64,000 nt of DNA from Chitinophagaceae bacterium. GTDB lineage: Bacteria > Bacteroidota > Bacteroidia > Chitinophagales > Chitinophagaceae. The stretch is taken from assembly GCA_013140985.1 (NCBI GenBank), contig JABFRU010000029.1, forward strand, positions 1 through 64,000, in the 5' to 3' direction. Below are positions 45,489-53,663 of the stretch, piece by piece. Numbering within the stretch: position 1 is the stretch's first letter; every line of letters starts with the position of its first letter. Under the pieces are notes generated by a model that had not been told where the DNA came from, did not search any database, and saw only the letters and a list, made by a program, of their open reading frames with translations. Made by a program: the position numbers and the translations under genes.

Positions 45489-47435
45489 ATGAGAAAAGTT
45501 TTTTTTGTGCTGGCTGCTGTTATTATCAGCAACCAGCTATCAGCGCAGGATTCAACAGCTAAAGTATTGGACGAAGCAGTCGTTACTGCCAACAAGTTTG
45601 AACAAAAGCAAAGCCAGACAGGCAAAGTACTCACTGTTATCAATCGCCGGCAATTAGAGAAAAGCCCGGCAAAAAATTTAGGTGAATTATTAAATACTGC
45701 TGTCGGTACAACTATCATTGGCAACAGCAATGTGTTGGGTACTAATCAAACGGTCAGCATCAGGGGCTCATCGGCAGGTAATGTTTTATTATTAATAGAT
45801 GGGATTCCCGTTAACGATCCATCCGTTATCACTAATTACTTTGATCTTAATTTTTTCAGTCTTGACCAGGTAGAAAGGATCGAGATAGTAAAAGGCGGCC
45901 AATCCACTTTGTATGGCTCCGATGCTGTGGCAGGAATTGTCAATATCATTTTGAAAAAAGGAGGAATTAACAAGACTTCTGTTTTTGGGAATTTTACAGC
46001 CGGAAGTTATAACACATTGAAGCAGGCTGTTGGCATTGGCAAACAACAGAACCAATCTGAGTATTCTTTGAATTATACACATACCAGCTCCGATGGTTTT
46101 TCCGCCGCTTATGATAAAAATAAAACTGGCATATTTGACAAAGATGGTTTTGATGAACATGCCGTAAATGGAAGATTTGGTTGTAAGATCGGCAAGAAGA
46201 TCAGGACGGTTTTTTCCGGTGCCTATAATTATTATAGGGGCGATCTCGATGCATCGGCATTCACAGATGAAAAAGATCATACTGTAAAGAGCAATAATAA
46301 GCAGGCTGGCGCCGGGCTTATTTATCAATTTAATAAAGGGGCTATTCGTCTTAATTATAATTTCAACAGGACAGAAAGAAATTATCTCGATGATTCTATT
46401 CACAAAAGCAGTCCTTATGTTGATTATTCAAAAAGTAATTATACTGGCCGCACCCATTTTGCAGAATTGTACGGCAACCTGAAGCTGGATAATCTGGAAT
46501 TAGTAGCCGGTATTGACTATCGTTTGAATAATACCGACCAGGATTATTTTTCTACCGGCCCCTTTGGCCCTTATGCTCCGGCCCCATTACATGCCGAAAT
46601 GAACCAATTGAGCCCTTATGCTTCAGTGATCCTTAAAACTGAAAGCGGCTTCAATGCAGAATTCGGCGGAAGATGGAATAAACATTCTGATTACGGAAGC
46701 AATATCAGTTTTACCTTAAACCCATTTTATTTTGTATATAACAAGTACAAAATCTTTGGAAATCTTTATTCGGCATTTAAAACGCCCACGCTATATCAAT
46801 TATTTGATCCGTTAGTCGGTAATGCCAAACTGGCCCCCGAAAAAGGGATCATTGCCGAAGCAGGTGCAGAAATTTTTTCTGTAAAGAATTTTTGGTTCAG
46901 GGTCACCGGCTTTTATCGCAATACAAAAGATGCGATCATTTACACATTCGATCCATCCACTTATGCAAGCCTGTATTTGAATGCCGGTAAACAAACCAAT
47001 TATGGTGCTGAGTTGGAAGCAAAATATTCTTCAGGCAAAGTAACCATGGCCGGCAACTATACTTATACCAATGGCAAAACGACTACCGCATTTGACGGTA
47101 CGGGTACACCGATCAGCAAAGACACTGCTTATTATAATCTTTACCGCATACCAAAAAGCGCCATCAACCTGAATGTTGGCGTACAGGCAACAAAAGCATT
47201 TTATTATAGTGTTGCGATACGTTCAGTAAGTAAAAGAGAAGAATTCATTTATGGGGCTGCTCCTGAAATATTAAGGGCCTATTTCACTATTGATCTTTAC
47301 GGAGAATACAAATTTGACAAAAATGCAAAATTGTTTCTTGACCTGAAAAACCTTTTCAACCAGCAGTATTTTGATATACTTGGCTACAATTCGAGGAAAT
47401 TCAATTTTACCGGCGGTGTAAGTTTTCAATTGTGA
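45489..47435 (+). CDS. btuB: TonB-dependent vitamin B12 receptor (BtuB-like)
   Basis: A 648-residue outer-membrane receptor. Signal peptide ending LSAQ, a TonB-box-like LDEAVVTANKF, a plug with SIRGSSAGNVLLLIDGIPVNDPS and IVKGGQSTLYGSDAVAGIVNI, then a barrel. Length and features fit the BtuB/cobalamin family, and the upstream AdoCbl riboswitch makes B12 or a corrinoid the most likely substrate. Inner-membrane btuCDF genes are not in the window. Confidence 0.92.
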   Translation: MRKVFFVLAAVIISNQLSAQDSTAKVLDEAVVTANKFEQKQSQTGKVLTVINRRQLEKSPAKNLGELLNTAVGTTIIGNSNVLGTNQTVSIRGSSAGNVLLLIDGIPVNDPSVITNYFDLNFFSLDQVERIEIVKGGQSTLYGSDAVAGIVNIILKKGGINKTSVFGNFTAGSYNTLKQAVGIGKQQNQSEYSLNYTHTSSDGFSAAYDKNKTGIFDKDGFDEHAVNGRFGCKIGKKIRTVFSGAYNYYRGDLDASAFTDEKDHTVKSNNKQAGAGLIYQFNKGAIRLNYNFNRTERNYLDDSIHKSSPYVDYSKSNYTGRTHFAELYGNLKLDNLELVAGIDYRLNNTDQDYFSTGPFGPYAPAPLHAEMNQLSPYASVILKTESGFNAEFGGRWNKHSDYGSNISFTLNPFYFVYNKYKIFGNLYSAFKTPTLYQLFDPLVGNAKLAPEKGIIAEAGAEIFSVKNFWFRVTGFYRNTKDAIIYTFDPSTYASLYLNAGKQTNYGAELEAKYSSGKVTMAGNYTYTNGKTTTAFDGTGTPISKDTAYYNLYRIPKSAINLNVGVQATKAFYYSVAIRSVSKREEFIYGAAPEILRAYFTIDLYGEYKFDKNAKLFLDLKNLFNQQYFDILGYNSRKFNFTGGVSFQL

Positions 47436-47440
47436 CAGGT

Positions 47441-47656
47441 ATGTGCAAACATGAAATAAAGAAATGCCCCCGCTGCGAAAAGGTTTTTGAATGCAAGCCG
47501 GGGAATATCGCACAGTGCCAGTGTTATAATGTCAGCCTGACTGTCGAACAAAGAGTTTATATTGAACAACGATATAATGACTGCCTGTGCAGTAATTGCC
47601 TGCTTTATTTATCCGGTGAATTGAATCTCTTTAAGGAGAAATATGTTTTCAGGTAA
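47441..47656 (+). CDS. Small cysteine-rich CWC-type protein
   Basis: A 71-residue protein starting at the ATG at 47441; an in-frame GTG at 47432 overlaps the btuB stop (GTGA) and could also initiate. It has nine or so cysteines with CPRCEKVFECKPGNIAQCQC and CLCSNC, matching the cysteine-rich CWC family, presumed to bind zinc or another metal. It is probably co-transcribed with the receptor and is frequently found near btuB-like genes in this phylum. Function unknown. Confidence 0.8.
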   Translation: MCKHEIKKCPRCEKVFECKPGNIAQCQCYNVSLTVEQRVYIEQRYNDCLCSNCLLYLSGELNLFKEKYVFR

Positions 47657-47679
47657 GTACATTTGCAGAAACCAATGCC

Positions 47680-48276
47680 ATGTATTTTAATTTTGAACAG
47701 TTTCTTACGCTGACCTTTACGTTATTTGCCGTCATTGATGTGGTCGGGTCTGTTCCTATGCTAATATCTATAAAGCAAAAGACGGGCAGGATCAGTGCAT
47801 GGAAAGTGACGCTTATTTCCGGGCTGCTGATGATATTGTTCTTTTTTATTGGCGAACCTTTTTTAAATTTATTGGGAGTTGATATCAAGTCATTTGCCGT
47901 GGCCGGATCCATAGTTATTTTTATTCTTGGTCTTGAAATGGTATTGGGAATTGAGTTTTTCAAATCGGAAAAAGGCGCCCCGGCGGGTACCTTGGTACCA
48001 ATCGCTTTTCCCCTGATTGCAGGCAGCGGTACGCTGACAACCATCATGTCACTGAAAGCCACATTTGAAAAGACCGATCAAAATGCGGAATACATGATCC
48101 TTGGCGCCATACTTGTAAACCTTATTATTATTTACTTAGTTTTACTCTCCTTAAACATGATTGAAAGAGTGTTAGGCAAAGCAGGTTTGCTTGCTGTAAG
48201 AAAGTTTTTTGGCGTAGTTTTGCTCGCCATTGCAGTAAAGGTATTTGCTACTAATGCAAGTGGATTGATTAAATAA
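47680..48276 (+). CDS. MarC-family membrane protein
   Basis: A 198-residue protein with six predicted membrane segments, the MarC/UPF0056 core with FAVIDVVGSVPMLI near 18-31 and PIAFPLIAGSGTLTTIMS near 106-123. MarC proteins are inner-membrane proteins of unsettled function, once linked wrongly to antibiotic resistance. It follows the CWC gene by 23 bp and is likely on the btuB transcript. Confidence 0.92.
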   Translation: MYFNFEQFLTLTFTLFAVIDVVGSVPMLISIKQKTGRISAWKVTLISGLLMILFFFIGEPFLNLLGVDIKSFAVAGSIVIFILGLEMVLGIEFFKSEKGAPAGTLVPIAFPLIAGSGTLTTIMSLKATFEKTDQNAEYMILGAILVNLIIIYLVLLSLNMIERVLGKAGLLAVRKFFGVVLLAIAVKVFATNASGLIK

Positions 48277-48280
48277 TACA

Positions 48281-48360
48281 GGATTTGAATATTTGGAGAT
48301 TTGAAGATTAAGGGATCATTCATCTTCAAATTGATACATCATCAAATTTTCAAATTTTTC
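48281..48360. repeat. TTTGAAGAT/ATCTTCAAA intergenic inverted repeat
   Basis: An AT-rich 80-bp stretch with repeated ATTTGAAGAT and its complement ATCTTCAAAT (10 of 11 bases pair), then CATCAAATTTTCAAATTTT. It separates marC from the tRNA gene, and its end abuts the tRNA. Similar ATTTGAAGAT spacers are common in Bacteroidota. Confidence 0.55.
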
Positions 48361-48361
48361 T

Positions 48362-48433
48362 GGCCTCGTAGTACAATGGATAGTATAAGAGTTTCCGAAG
48401 CTCCAGATACAGGTTCGATTCCTGTCGAGGCTA
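48362..48433 (+). tRNA. tRNA-Arg (anticodon CCG)
   Basis: A 72-base cloverleaf: acceptor GGCCTCG pairs with CGAGGCT (one G-U), D arm GTAC/GTAT, anticodon loop TTCCGAA giving anticodon CCG (reads CGG), T arm ACAGG-TTCGATT-CCTGT, discriminator A. No encoded CCA. One mismatch (A-C) closes the anticodon stem and one G-T pair is present. The identity is clear from anticodon and fold. Confidence 0.9.
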
Positions 48434-48490
48434 CACTTCTTGTTTGACCTGGTACTTTCCTTGTAAAACAAAGGCAACACACTATCCGCA

Positions 48491-49693
48491 ATGCCATCTT
48501 CTATTAAAAACATTTTCAGAAAAAAATTTGATCCTGAGCATTACAAAAATTCATTCCTGGAAAATAACACGGTGTCATTAATTCATGGCGGTAAAGAGTT
48601 TTTTACATTGCTTAAACAGATGATTGATGAAGCTTCTCATTCTATTCATCTCCAAACATATATTTTCGGCGATGACAAAACAGGACAATCTATTGCCAAT
48701 GCACTTATCGACGCCGCCAAAAGAGGAGTGGTTGTTTACCTCCTGGCTGATGGTTTTGCTTCTCAAAAGCTGTCGAAGGAATTTATTAATGATCTAAAAA
48801 AAGCCGGCATTAATTTTCGCTTTTTTGAACCTTTGATGAAAAGCAGATATTTTTATTTTGGCCGTCGCCTTCATCATAAAGTAGCAGTAGCAGATGGCAT
48901 AAAAGCGCTGGTAGGAAGTATGAATATTGCTGACCGGTACAATGACCTTCCCGGCAATAAAGCATGGTTTGATATGGCATTATATATCGAAGGTGAAGTA
49001 TGCGCCGTTTTACAATCCGTTTGCTGGAATATGTGGGAAAGAAAAAGAAATTCCCTGTTGCCACAAGAGCAGGCAACAGTATATCCCATCACTGAAAAAG
49101 ACCGGGTGCCGGCAAGGGTAAGCCGCAATGATTGGGTAAAAGGAAAACAGGAGGTCTATAGAACCTATTCAGCCTTTTTCCGGCTCGCAACTGAAAATAT
49201 TACTATTGTTTGCAGTTATTTTTTACCTGGAAAAATATTCCGGCGCCAATTAATAAGGGCCGCTGCAAGAGGAGTAGCTGTAAGAGTAGTGCTGGCCAAA
49301 ACTTCAGATATAAAAGTGGTTAAAGATGCCGAACGGTATTTATATCGCTGGTTGGTACGAAATAAAATCAACGTATATGAGTATAAACCTACCATCCTTC
49401 ATGCAAAAATGGCGGTTGTAGATAGGCATTATGTTACTTTAGGTTCTTATAACCTTAACCAGTTAAGCAATTATGCAAGCATTGAACTGAATATTGATGT
49501 AAAGGATGAAGTGTTTGCAAAAAAAGTGCACCAGGAAATTGATGCGATTATTGATAAGGATTGCGAAGCTATTGATCTTTCTATTTATAACACCCGGTTA
49601 TTTTCCCTTAAACAATTCATACAATGGAGCTCCTACCAATTTCTCCGTTTTTTAGTGATGATCTCCACTTTTTATTACCGGCAAAGAGAATGA
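48491..49693 (+). CDS. Phospholipase D/cardiolipin synthase-like protein
   Basis: A 400-residue protein with two PLD HKD motifs: HHKVAVADG (about 129-137) and HAKMAVVDR (about 304-312), each followed by GS-N. It resembles bacterial cardiolipin synthase B in size and motif spacing. It lacks the N-terminal membrane helices of ClsA. Cardiolipin or another phosphatidyl transfer is inferred; a phosphodiesterase role is an alternative. It stands between the tRNA and a BON-domain gene. Confidence 0.88.
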   Translation: MPSSIKNIFRKKFDPEHYKNSFLENNTVSLIHGGKEFFTLLKQMIDEASHSIHLQTYIFGDDKTGQSIANALIDAAKRGVVVYLLADGFASQKLSKEFINDLKKAGINFRFFEPLMKSRYFYFGRRLHHKVAVADGIKALVGSMNIADRYNDLPGNKAWFDMALYIEGEVCAVLQSVCWNMWERKRNSLLPQEQATVYPITEKDRVPARVSRNDWVKGKQEVYRTYSAFFRLATENITIVCSYFLPGKIFRRQLIRAAARGVAVRVVLAKTSDIKVVKDAERYLYRWLVRNKINVYEYKPTILHAKMAVVDRHYVTLGSYNLNQLSNYASIELNIDVKDEVFAKKVHQEIDAIIDKDCEAIDLSIYNTRLFSLKQFIQWSSYQFLRFLVMISTFYYRQRE

Positions 49694-49742
49694 TCAATTA
49701 AATAAGTAACTTTAAGGTAACAGCACCTGGTAACTATAGAAT

Positions 49743-50060
49743 ATGCCAACCGATACCAGCCATACCGGATCTTCAGAAAATAATGACACAATGATCCTGT
49801 CACGGATCAAACAATTACTGCATGATAACCCCGCAATTGACGATTCAAAAATGGAGGTGGCCGTAAATGACGGTACAGTAATACTAAAAGGAAAAGCCGA
49901 TACGGAACATGAAAAAGAGAATGCCCAACTTATTTGTGCATCTGTTGAAGGTGTCATGAAAGTAGAAAATCATCTTGTTATAGAAGCCGGTATTGCTCAT
50001 GCCCTCACTAAGATCGTTTCCCGTATTGTTGCCGATGATAAGCCGGACAAAAAGCAATAA
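49743..50060 (+). CDS. BON-domain protein
   Basis: A 105-residue protein with a single BON domain (about 15-85): the conserved KVEVAVNDGTVILKGKADTEHEKENA region and VEGVMKVENHLVI. BON domains bind phospholipid or membrane surfaces and are often periplasmic, yet no signal peptide is present here. Neighbouring genes are a PLD-like enzyme and a four-TM protein, which fits a membrane-related theme without proving it. Confidence 0.82.
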   Translation: MPTDTSHTGSSENNDTMILSRIKQLLHDNPAIDDSKMEVAVNDGTVILKGKADTEHEKENAQLICASVEGVMKVENHLVIEAGIAHALTKIVSRIVADDKPDKKQ

Positions 50061-50126
50061 GCTGTCTATAAAGTCTTTTTTTGTTTACCTGAAATATCTA
50101 TATCTTTCTTTACAAAACCACTACTT

Positions 50127-50567
50127 ATGGCTACTACACCCGGCAAACCTTCAACTTTTCTTTTATTCCCCTGGGGATTAGCATCTATTGTTCTGCTCAT
50201 CATCTTGAACCTTACATTGAACGACGCATGGTTCAATAAGAACTGGAGTTGGATCGCTTTAGTACTCATTATCCCGGCAGCGATTCTTGAAAATTTTAAA
50301 GTAGGTTACTCCACGATGAGGATCATGTTCCTCAAAGTGGTCTTTTCGCTGCTTTCCTTTCTTTTTGCAGGTATGGCATTCGGATCAGCCCTGACCAAAT
50401 ATTATAATGTCAAATTTGCTGACGAAAAAGTTGCTATCAAAGCTGTCACATTACCCTGGTATGTTATGCTTGCCCTGGTAGTATTGCTGCTGATACAAGT
50501 GGCTCAACTGTTCAGCATGCTGAAAGCAGTAAAAAGGGAATTCATGCAAATGGATCCGGATAATTAA
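50127..50567 (+). CDS. Four-TM membrane protein of unknown function
   Basis: A 146-residue protein with four predicted membrane segments (about 10-28, 40-55, 66-88, 107-128) and a charged C-terminal end. I do not recognise the family. Its stop ends one base before the crtY stop on the opposite strand, so the two genes abut tail-to-tail with no spacer and no room for an intrinsic terminator. Confidence 0.65.
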   Translation: MATTPGKPSTFLLFPWGLASIVLLIILNLTLNDAWFNKNWSWIALVLIIPAAILENFKVGYSTMRIMFLKVVFSLLSFLFAGMAFGSALTKYYNVKFADEKVAIKAVTLPWYVMLALVVLLLIQVAQLFSMLKAVKREFMQMDPDN

Positions 50568-51710
50568 TTACAATTGTTTTGCAGCGGCCTTCAGGAAAGG
50601 CCATGTGGGCAACGAAGAAATAATTTTCAGATCATCTCCTAAAGAACTTTCATTATCCAAAAACCTCAGCAATGGCCGGGGTTTATTTTTTTTGAACATA
50701 TCAGAGAACACTTTTTCTCCAGAAAGTTTTTTATGCTGAAGGATATTCAGCAGCACACTGTCGTAAAAATGGAATTTCCTTTTTGTTTGTTTAACCACCG
50801 GGCTCTTCCCTGAAATTAATTGCCGGACAATAGCCGCAGAATGTTTCTGAATAAAACGAAATGTATAACCGCTGGAAGCTTTTGTTTGTCCGCCAGCTGT
50901 TCCGATATTGATAATGTTTCCGTTATTTACCGGGAACCGGTGGTTCGTCATTGGAATGATACCAAACTCTTCTTCCTTTATTTTGTATGATCCGATCTGC
51001 AAAACAGTTTTGATATAGTCTTTCAGCCTTTCATCATACTGTTGCTGCTCTAATAATTTCTCAGAAAACAAAGTGTATTCAACCAATGCTTCCTTTTTTG
51101 AGAAAGGCATTACATAAACAAAAGTTGCTCCTTCCTCTTGCCCCACCCGAAAATCCATCAGGGTAGCCTCCCCCGGATTGAATGATGGCGTTTCAGCTTC
51201 AATCATCCATCCCTCAAAATGTTGCAACAAAAAATACTCATTCCTTTTCAACCGGGGTTTTTCAAAAAGAATGCTGTTGAAAATATACCTGGCCCCGATT
51301 TTTTCATCATCAATAATGATCGCTGGCCTTCCCTCTTCATTTTTTATTTCTTTTATCTCGCCGGGCTTTATTGTGATGTTGGATTGTTTTCCAATCAGGT
51401 CAAAACAGTAATTATAAAAATCTATTCCTCGTATTAACTTGTAATGGTAGGGTGATAGCTCAAGAAGGCGGGAAAAGTTCTGTCCATGAAACCAAACCTT
51501 TTCCCATTGTTTATATATGATAGGCTCAAATATTCCCGGCTCCTGCTCCCAGAAGCACCAGGTGCGGTCATTCTTCTTTTTATTATCCTTATCAACGATC
51601 AATATCTTTTTATCACAGAATTTTCCCGAATGGATCATGTGGACGGCAAGACTCAGTCCTGCACAACCAGCACCGGCAATAATGTAGTCGTATGTAGTTG
51701 GAGAGTTCAG
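50568..51710 (-). CDS. crtY: Lycopene cyclase (CrtY type), probable CTG start
   Basis: A FAD-dependent lycopene beta-cyclase. From the first ATG (51638) it would be 356 residues and would lack the FAD-binding motif. The open frame extends upstream to 51713 and encodes TTYDYIIAGAGCAGLSLA, the expected GxGxxG N-terminus, with no ATG, GTG or TTG. The most likely start is the CTG at 51710 (380 residues); ATT codons at 51680 and 51683 would truncate the motif. Later the protein shows the MDFR and WGFxPMxNHRFPV-type features (GIIPMTNHRFPVNNGNIINIGTAGG). It converts lycopene to beta-carotene. Last gene of the crt operon. Confidence 0.85.
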   Translation of the reverse strand: MNSPTTYDYIIAGAGCAGLSLAVHMIHSGKFCDKKILIVDKDNKKKNDRTWCFWEQEPGIFEPIIYKQWEKVWFHGQNFSRLLELSPYHYKLIRGIDFYNYCFDLIGKQSNITIKPGEIKEIKNEEGRPAIIIDDEKIGARYIFNSILFEKPRLKRNEYFLLQHFEGWMIEAETPSFNPGEATLMDFRVGQEEGATFVYVMPFSKKEALVEYTLFSEKLLEQQQYDERLKDYIKTVLQIGSYKIKEEEFGIIPMTNHRFPVNNGNIINIGTAGGQTKASSGYTFRFIQKHSAAIVRQLISGKSPVVKQTKRKFHFYDSVLLNILQHKKLSGEKVFSDMFKKNKPRPLLRFLDNESSLGDDLKIISSLPTWPFLKAAAKQL

Positions 51711-51738
51711 AAACTAAAGATAGTAAGTTGAAAGGCAG

Positions 51739-52248
51739 TTACTCTGCTTCGGGAGCATATTCCACTTTCTTTTTGCCAGCCATCAGTTTTTTATCCTGTC
51801 GGATCTTGTCCCAATATTTTTTGGCAACAAATAACATCCCGAAACTTTCTCCTTCATGACGGTCAAGATGTTTATGATGCATCTTATGCGCCCAGCGAAT
51901 GGCCCTGACATACTTGTTGTTGCTTCTCGTAAACCATTTGAACCGCTGGTGAATGATCACATCATGCACTAAAAAATAAGCAACGCCGTATGCCATAATA
52001 CCAAAACCAATAGCCTGCATCCACCAGATATGATCGAAGCTTCCGAAATAGATCAATAAAATACTAGGCACTGCAAAAATGATAAAGAAGGTATCATTCT
52101 TTTCAAAAAAACCGGGTTCCACCTGGTGGTGATCCTTGTGCAGGTACCATAAAAACCCATGCATTACAAATCTGTGAGTACACCATGTCACCCCTTCCAT
52201 CAGGATAAATGTTGCGATCAATACCAATATATAATACAGCACTCCCAC
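51739..52248 (-). CDS. crtZ: Beta-carotene hydroxylase, CrtZ type
   Basis: A 169-residue integral membrane di-iron hydroxylase with four hydrophobic segments and His clusters HRFVMHG, HKDHHQ, HDVIIH and HKMHHKHLDRH, the standard set for CrtZ. It hydroxylates beta-ionone rings to give beta-cryptoxanthin and zeaxanthin. The gene precedes crtY by 28 bp. A fatty-acid hydroxylase is the alternative, but the operon context favours carotenoids. Confidence 0.92.
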   Translation of the reverse strand: MGVLYYILVLIATFILMEGVTWCTHRFVMHGFLWYLHKDHHQVEPGFFEKNDTFFIIFAVPSILLIYFGSFDHIWWMQAIGFGIMAYGVAYFLVHDVIIHQRFKWFTRSNNKYVRAIRWAHKMHHKHLDRHEGESFGMLFVAKKYWDKIRQDKKLMAGKKKVEYAPEAE

Positions 52249-52265
52249 TTTGCAAAAATACTAAT

Positions 52266-52805
52266 TCATCCTGCTTTGTAATTATAATGTTGTTTCCACC
52301 AATCCATTGCTTTAGGAAAAGCCAAATGAAACCAAACAGAATATTTTTTGGGATGATCCTCCAATGACCTGTTTATTTCCTCCACATCTTTGTAACAACA
52401 ATCCATTACTTCATTGTTATTCAACCTAACCGGTCCGTCATATTCACCCACCAACACATGATCAAATTCATATTCTGTAAGTCCGTTATCAAATTCGGCT
52501 TTGTATATAAAATCAAATATCTTTTTTACTGATGTCTCAAATCCCATTTCTTCTTTTAAACGTTTTTGTGCCGCAGTAACCATTTCTTCTCCCGGTGCAG
52601 GATGGCTGCAACAGGTATTGCTCCATAATCCTGCACTGTGATATTTATCCAATGCCCTTTGTTGTAAAAGCATTTCCCCTTTTGAATTAAAAATAAAAAT
52701 GCTGAAAGCCCGGTGCAGCATTCCTTTTTGATGAGTCTCCAGCTTTCCGGCTACCCCAACTGAATTATCGTTTTCATCCACCAATATCACCTGGCTGTTA
52801 TTCAT
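52266..52805 (-). CDS. idi: Isopentenyl-diphosphate delta-isomerase (type I)
   Basis: A 179-residue Nudix-fold isomerase interconverting IPP and DMAPP. The N-terminal HRAFSIFIF, the catalytic-Cys segment SNTCCSHP, and the later Glu-rich YEFDHVLVGEYDG fit type I IDI. Length is normal. Its presence in the crt operon boosts precursor supply. Overlaps/near-abuts crtB (two-base gap). Confidence 0.93.
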   Translation of the reverse strand: MNNSQVILVDENDNSVGVAGKLETHQKGMLHRAFSIFIFNSKGEMLLQQRALDKYHSAGLWSNTCCSHPAPGEEMVTAAQKRLKEEMGFETSVKKIFDFIYKAEFDNGLTEYEFDHVLVGEYDGPVRLNNNEVMDCCYKDVEEINRSLEDHPKKYSVWFHLAFPKAMDWWKQHYNYKAG

Positions 52806-52807
52806 AC

Positions 52808-53644
52808 TTAAATTAATCGAAGCTGATTTTTTACACCCGCCCTGAAGATAATGAGGGCTTTGTAATAATTAGGTATCCTGACCCTTTTCTCCAGCACTTT
52901 TGCCGGCTTCATCTTTTTGATCTTATTAAAAAGAGACAGGTAGTATTTGTAAGCTACATAAACGCCAAACTTTGCTTTGAGTGGTAATTTCAGAATTCCT
53001 TTATACGCTTCATTGAAATCATTGCAAATATCTTTTTCTATCATTCTCTTGTCTTCCCCGGAGAAATTGCTGAAATCGCAGCCGGGAAAATAAATTCTCG
53101 ACAGCCCGTTGTAATCTGCTTTAATATCTCTCAAAAAATTTACCTTTTGAAAGGCTGCCCCGAGTGAACGGGCCGCCATTTTCAACTCCTCGAAAATATT
53201 TTTTTTGCCTTCACAAAAAACGGCCAGGCACATAAGCCCTACAGACTCAGCCGAACCGTAGATGTACTCTTTGTACTCCTCACGGTTATATTGCCTTTTT
53301 TCGATATCCATTTCCATGCTTTTGAAAAAAGAAGCGATCAGGCCCCTGTCAATATCATACTCATTTACTGTTCGTTGAAAACTATTTAAAATGGGATTCA
53401 AACTAATACTTCTTTCAATAGCGTCAAACGTTTCCTTTTTAAATTGTTCCAGCAAATACTTTTTGTCATGTTCATGAAAAGTATCTACGATCTCATCAGC
53501 AAAACGAACAAAGCCATAAATATTAAAAATTGGCGTCCGCAGATCTTTATGCAGCATCCTGATAGCGGAAGAGAAAGAAGTGCTGTAATTCTCTGTAACC
53601 ATCCTGCTGCAATTTTCACTCGTAGTATGAAATAAATGAACCAT
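52808..53644 (-). CDS. crtB: Phytoene synthase
   Basis: A 278-residue enzyme joining two geranylgeranyl diphosphates to phytoene, starting at the ATG at 53644. The first aspartate-rich motif DEIVD (about 55-59) and the second (RDIKAD, about 180-185) are present, with GSAESVGLMCL between. No GGPP synthase (crtE) gene lies in the window, so it must be elsewhere. Follows crtI by 19 bp. Confidence 0.94.
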   Translation of the reverse strand: MVHLFHTTSENCSRMVTENYSTSFSSAIRMLHKDLRTPIFNIYGFVRFADEIVDTFHEHDKKYLLEQFKKETFDAIERSISLNPILNSFQRTVNEYDIDRGLIASFFKSMEMDIEKRQYNREEYKEYIYGSAESVGLMCLAVFCEGKKNIFEELKMAARSLGAAFQKVNFLRDIKADYNGLSRIYFPGCDFSNFSGEDKRMIEKDICNDFNEAYKGILKLPLKAKFGVYVAYKYYLSLFNKIKKMKPAKVLEKRVRIPNYYKALIIFRAGVKNQLRLI

Positions 53645-53663
53645 CAATTGTAAATTAAGAAAA

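Noticed and set aside
45792-46403. 203-codon minus-strand ORF
   Set aside because: Antisense to btuB, which has full plug and barrel features; no family likeness.
47649-48062. 137-codon minus-strand ORF
   Set aside because: Antisense to marC.
50568-51638. crtY as a truncated pseudogene
   Set aside because: The FAD-binding motif is present in the open frame upstream of the first ATG; only the start codon is non-standard.
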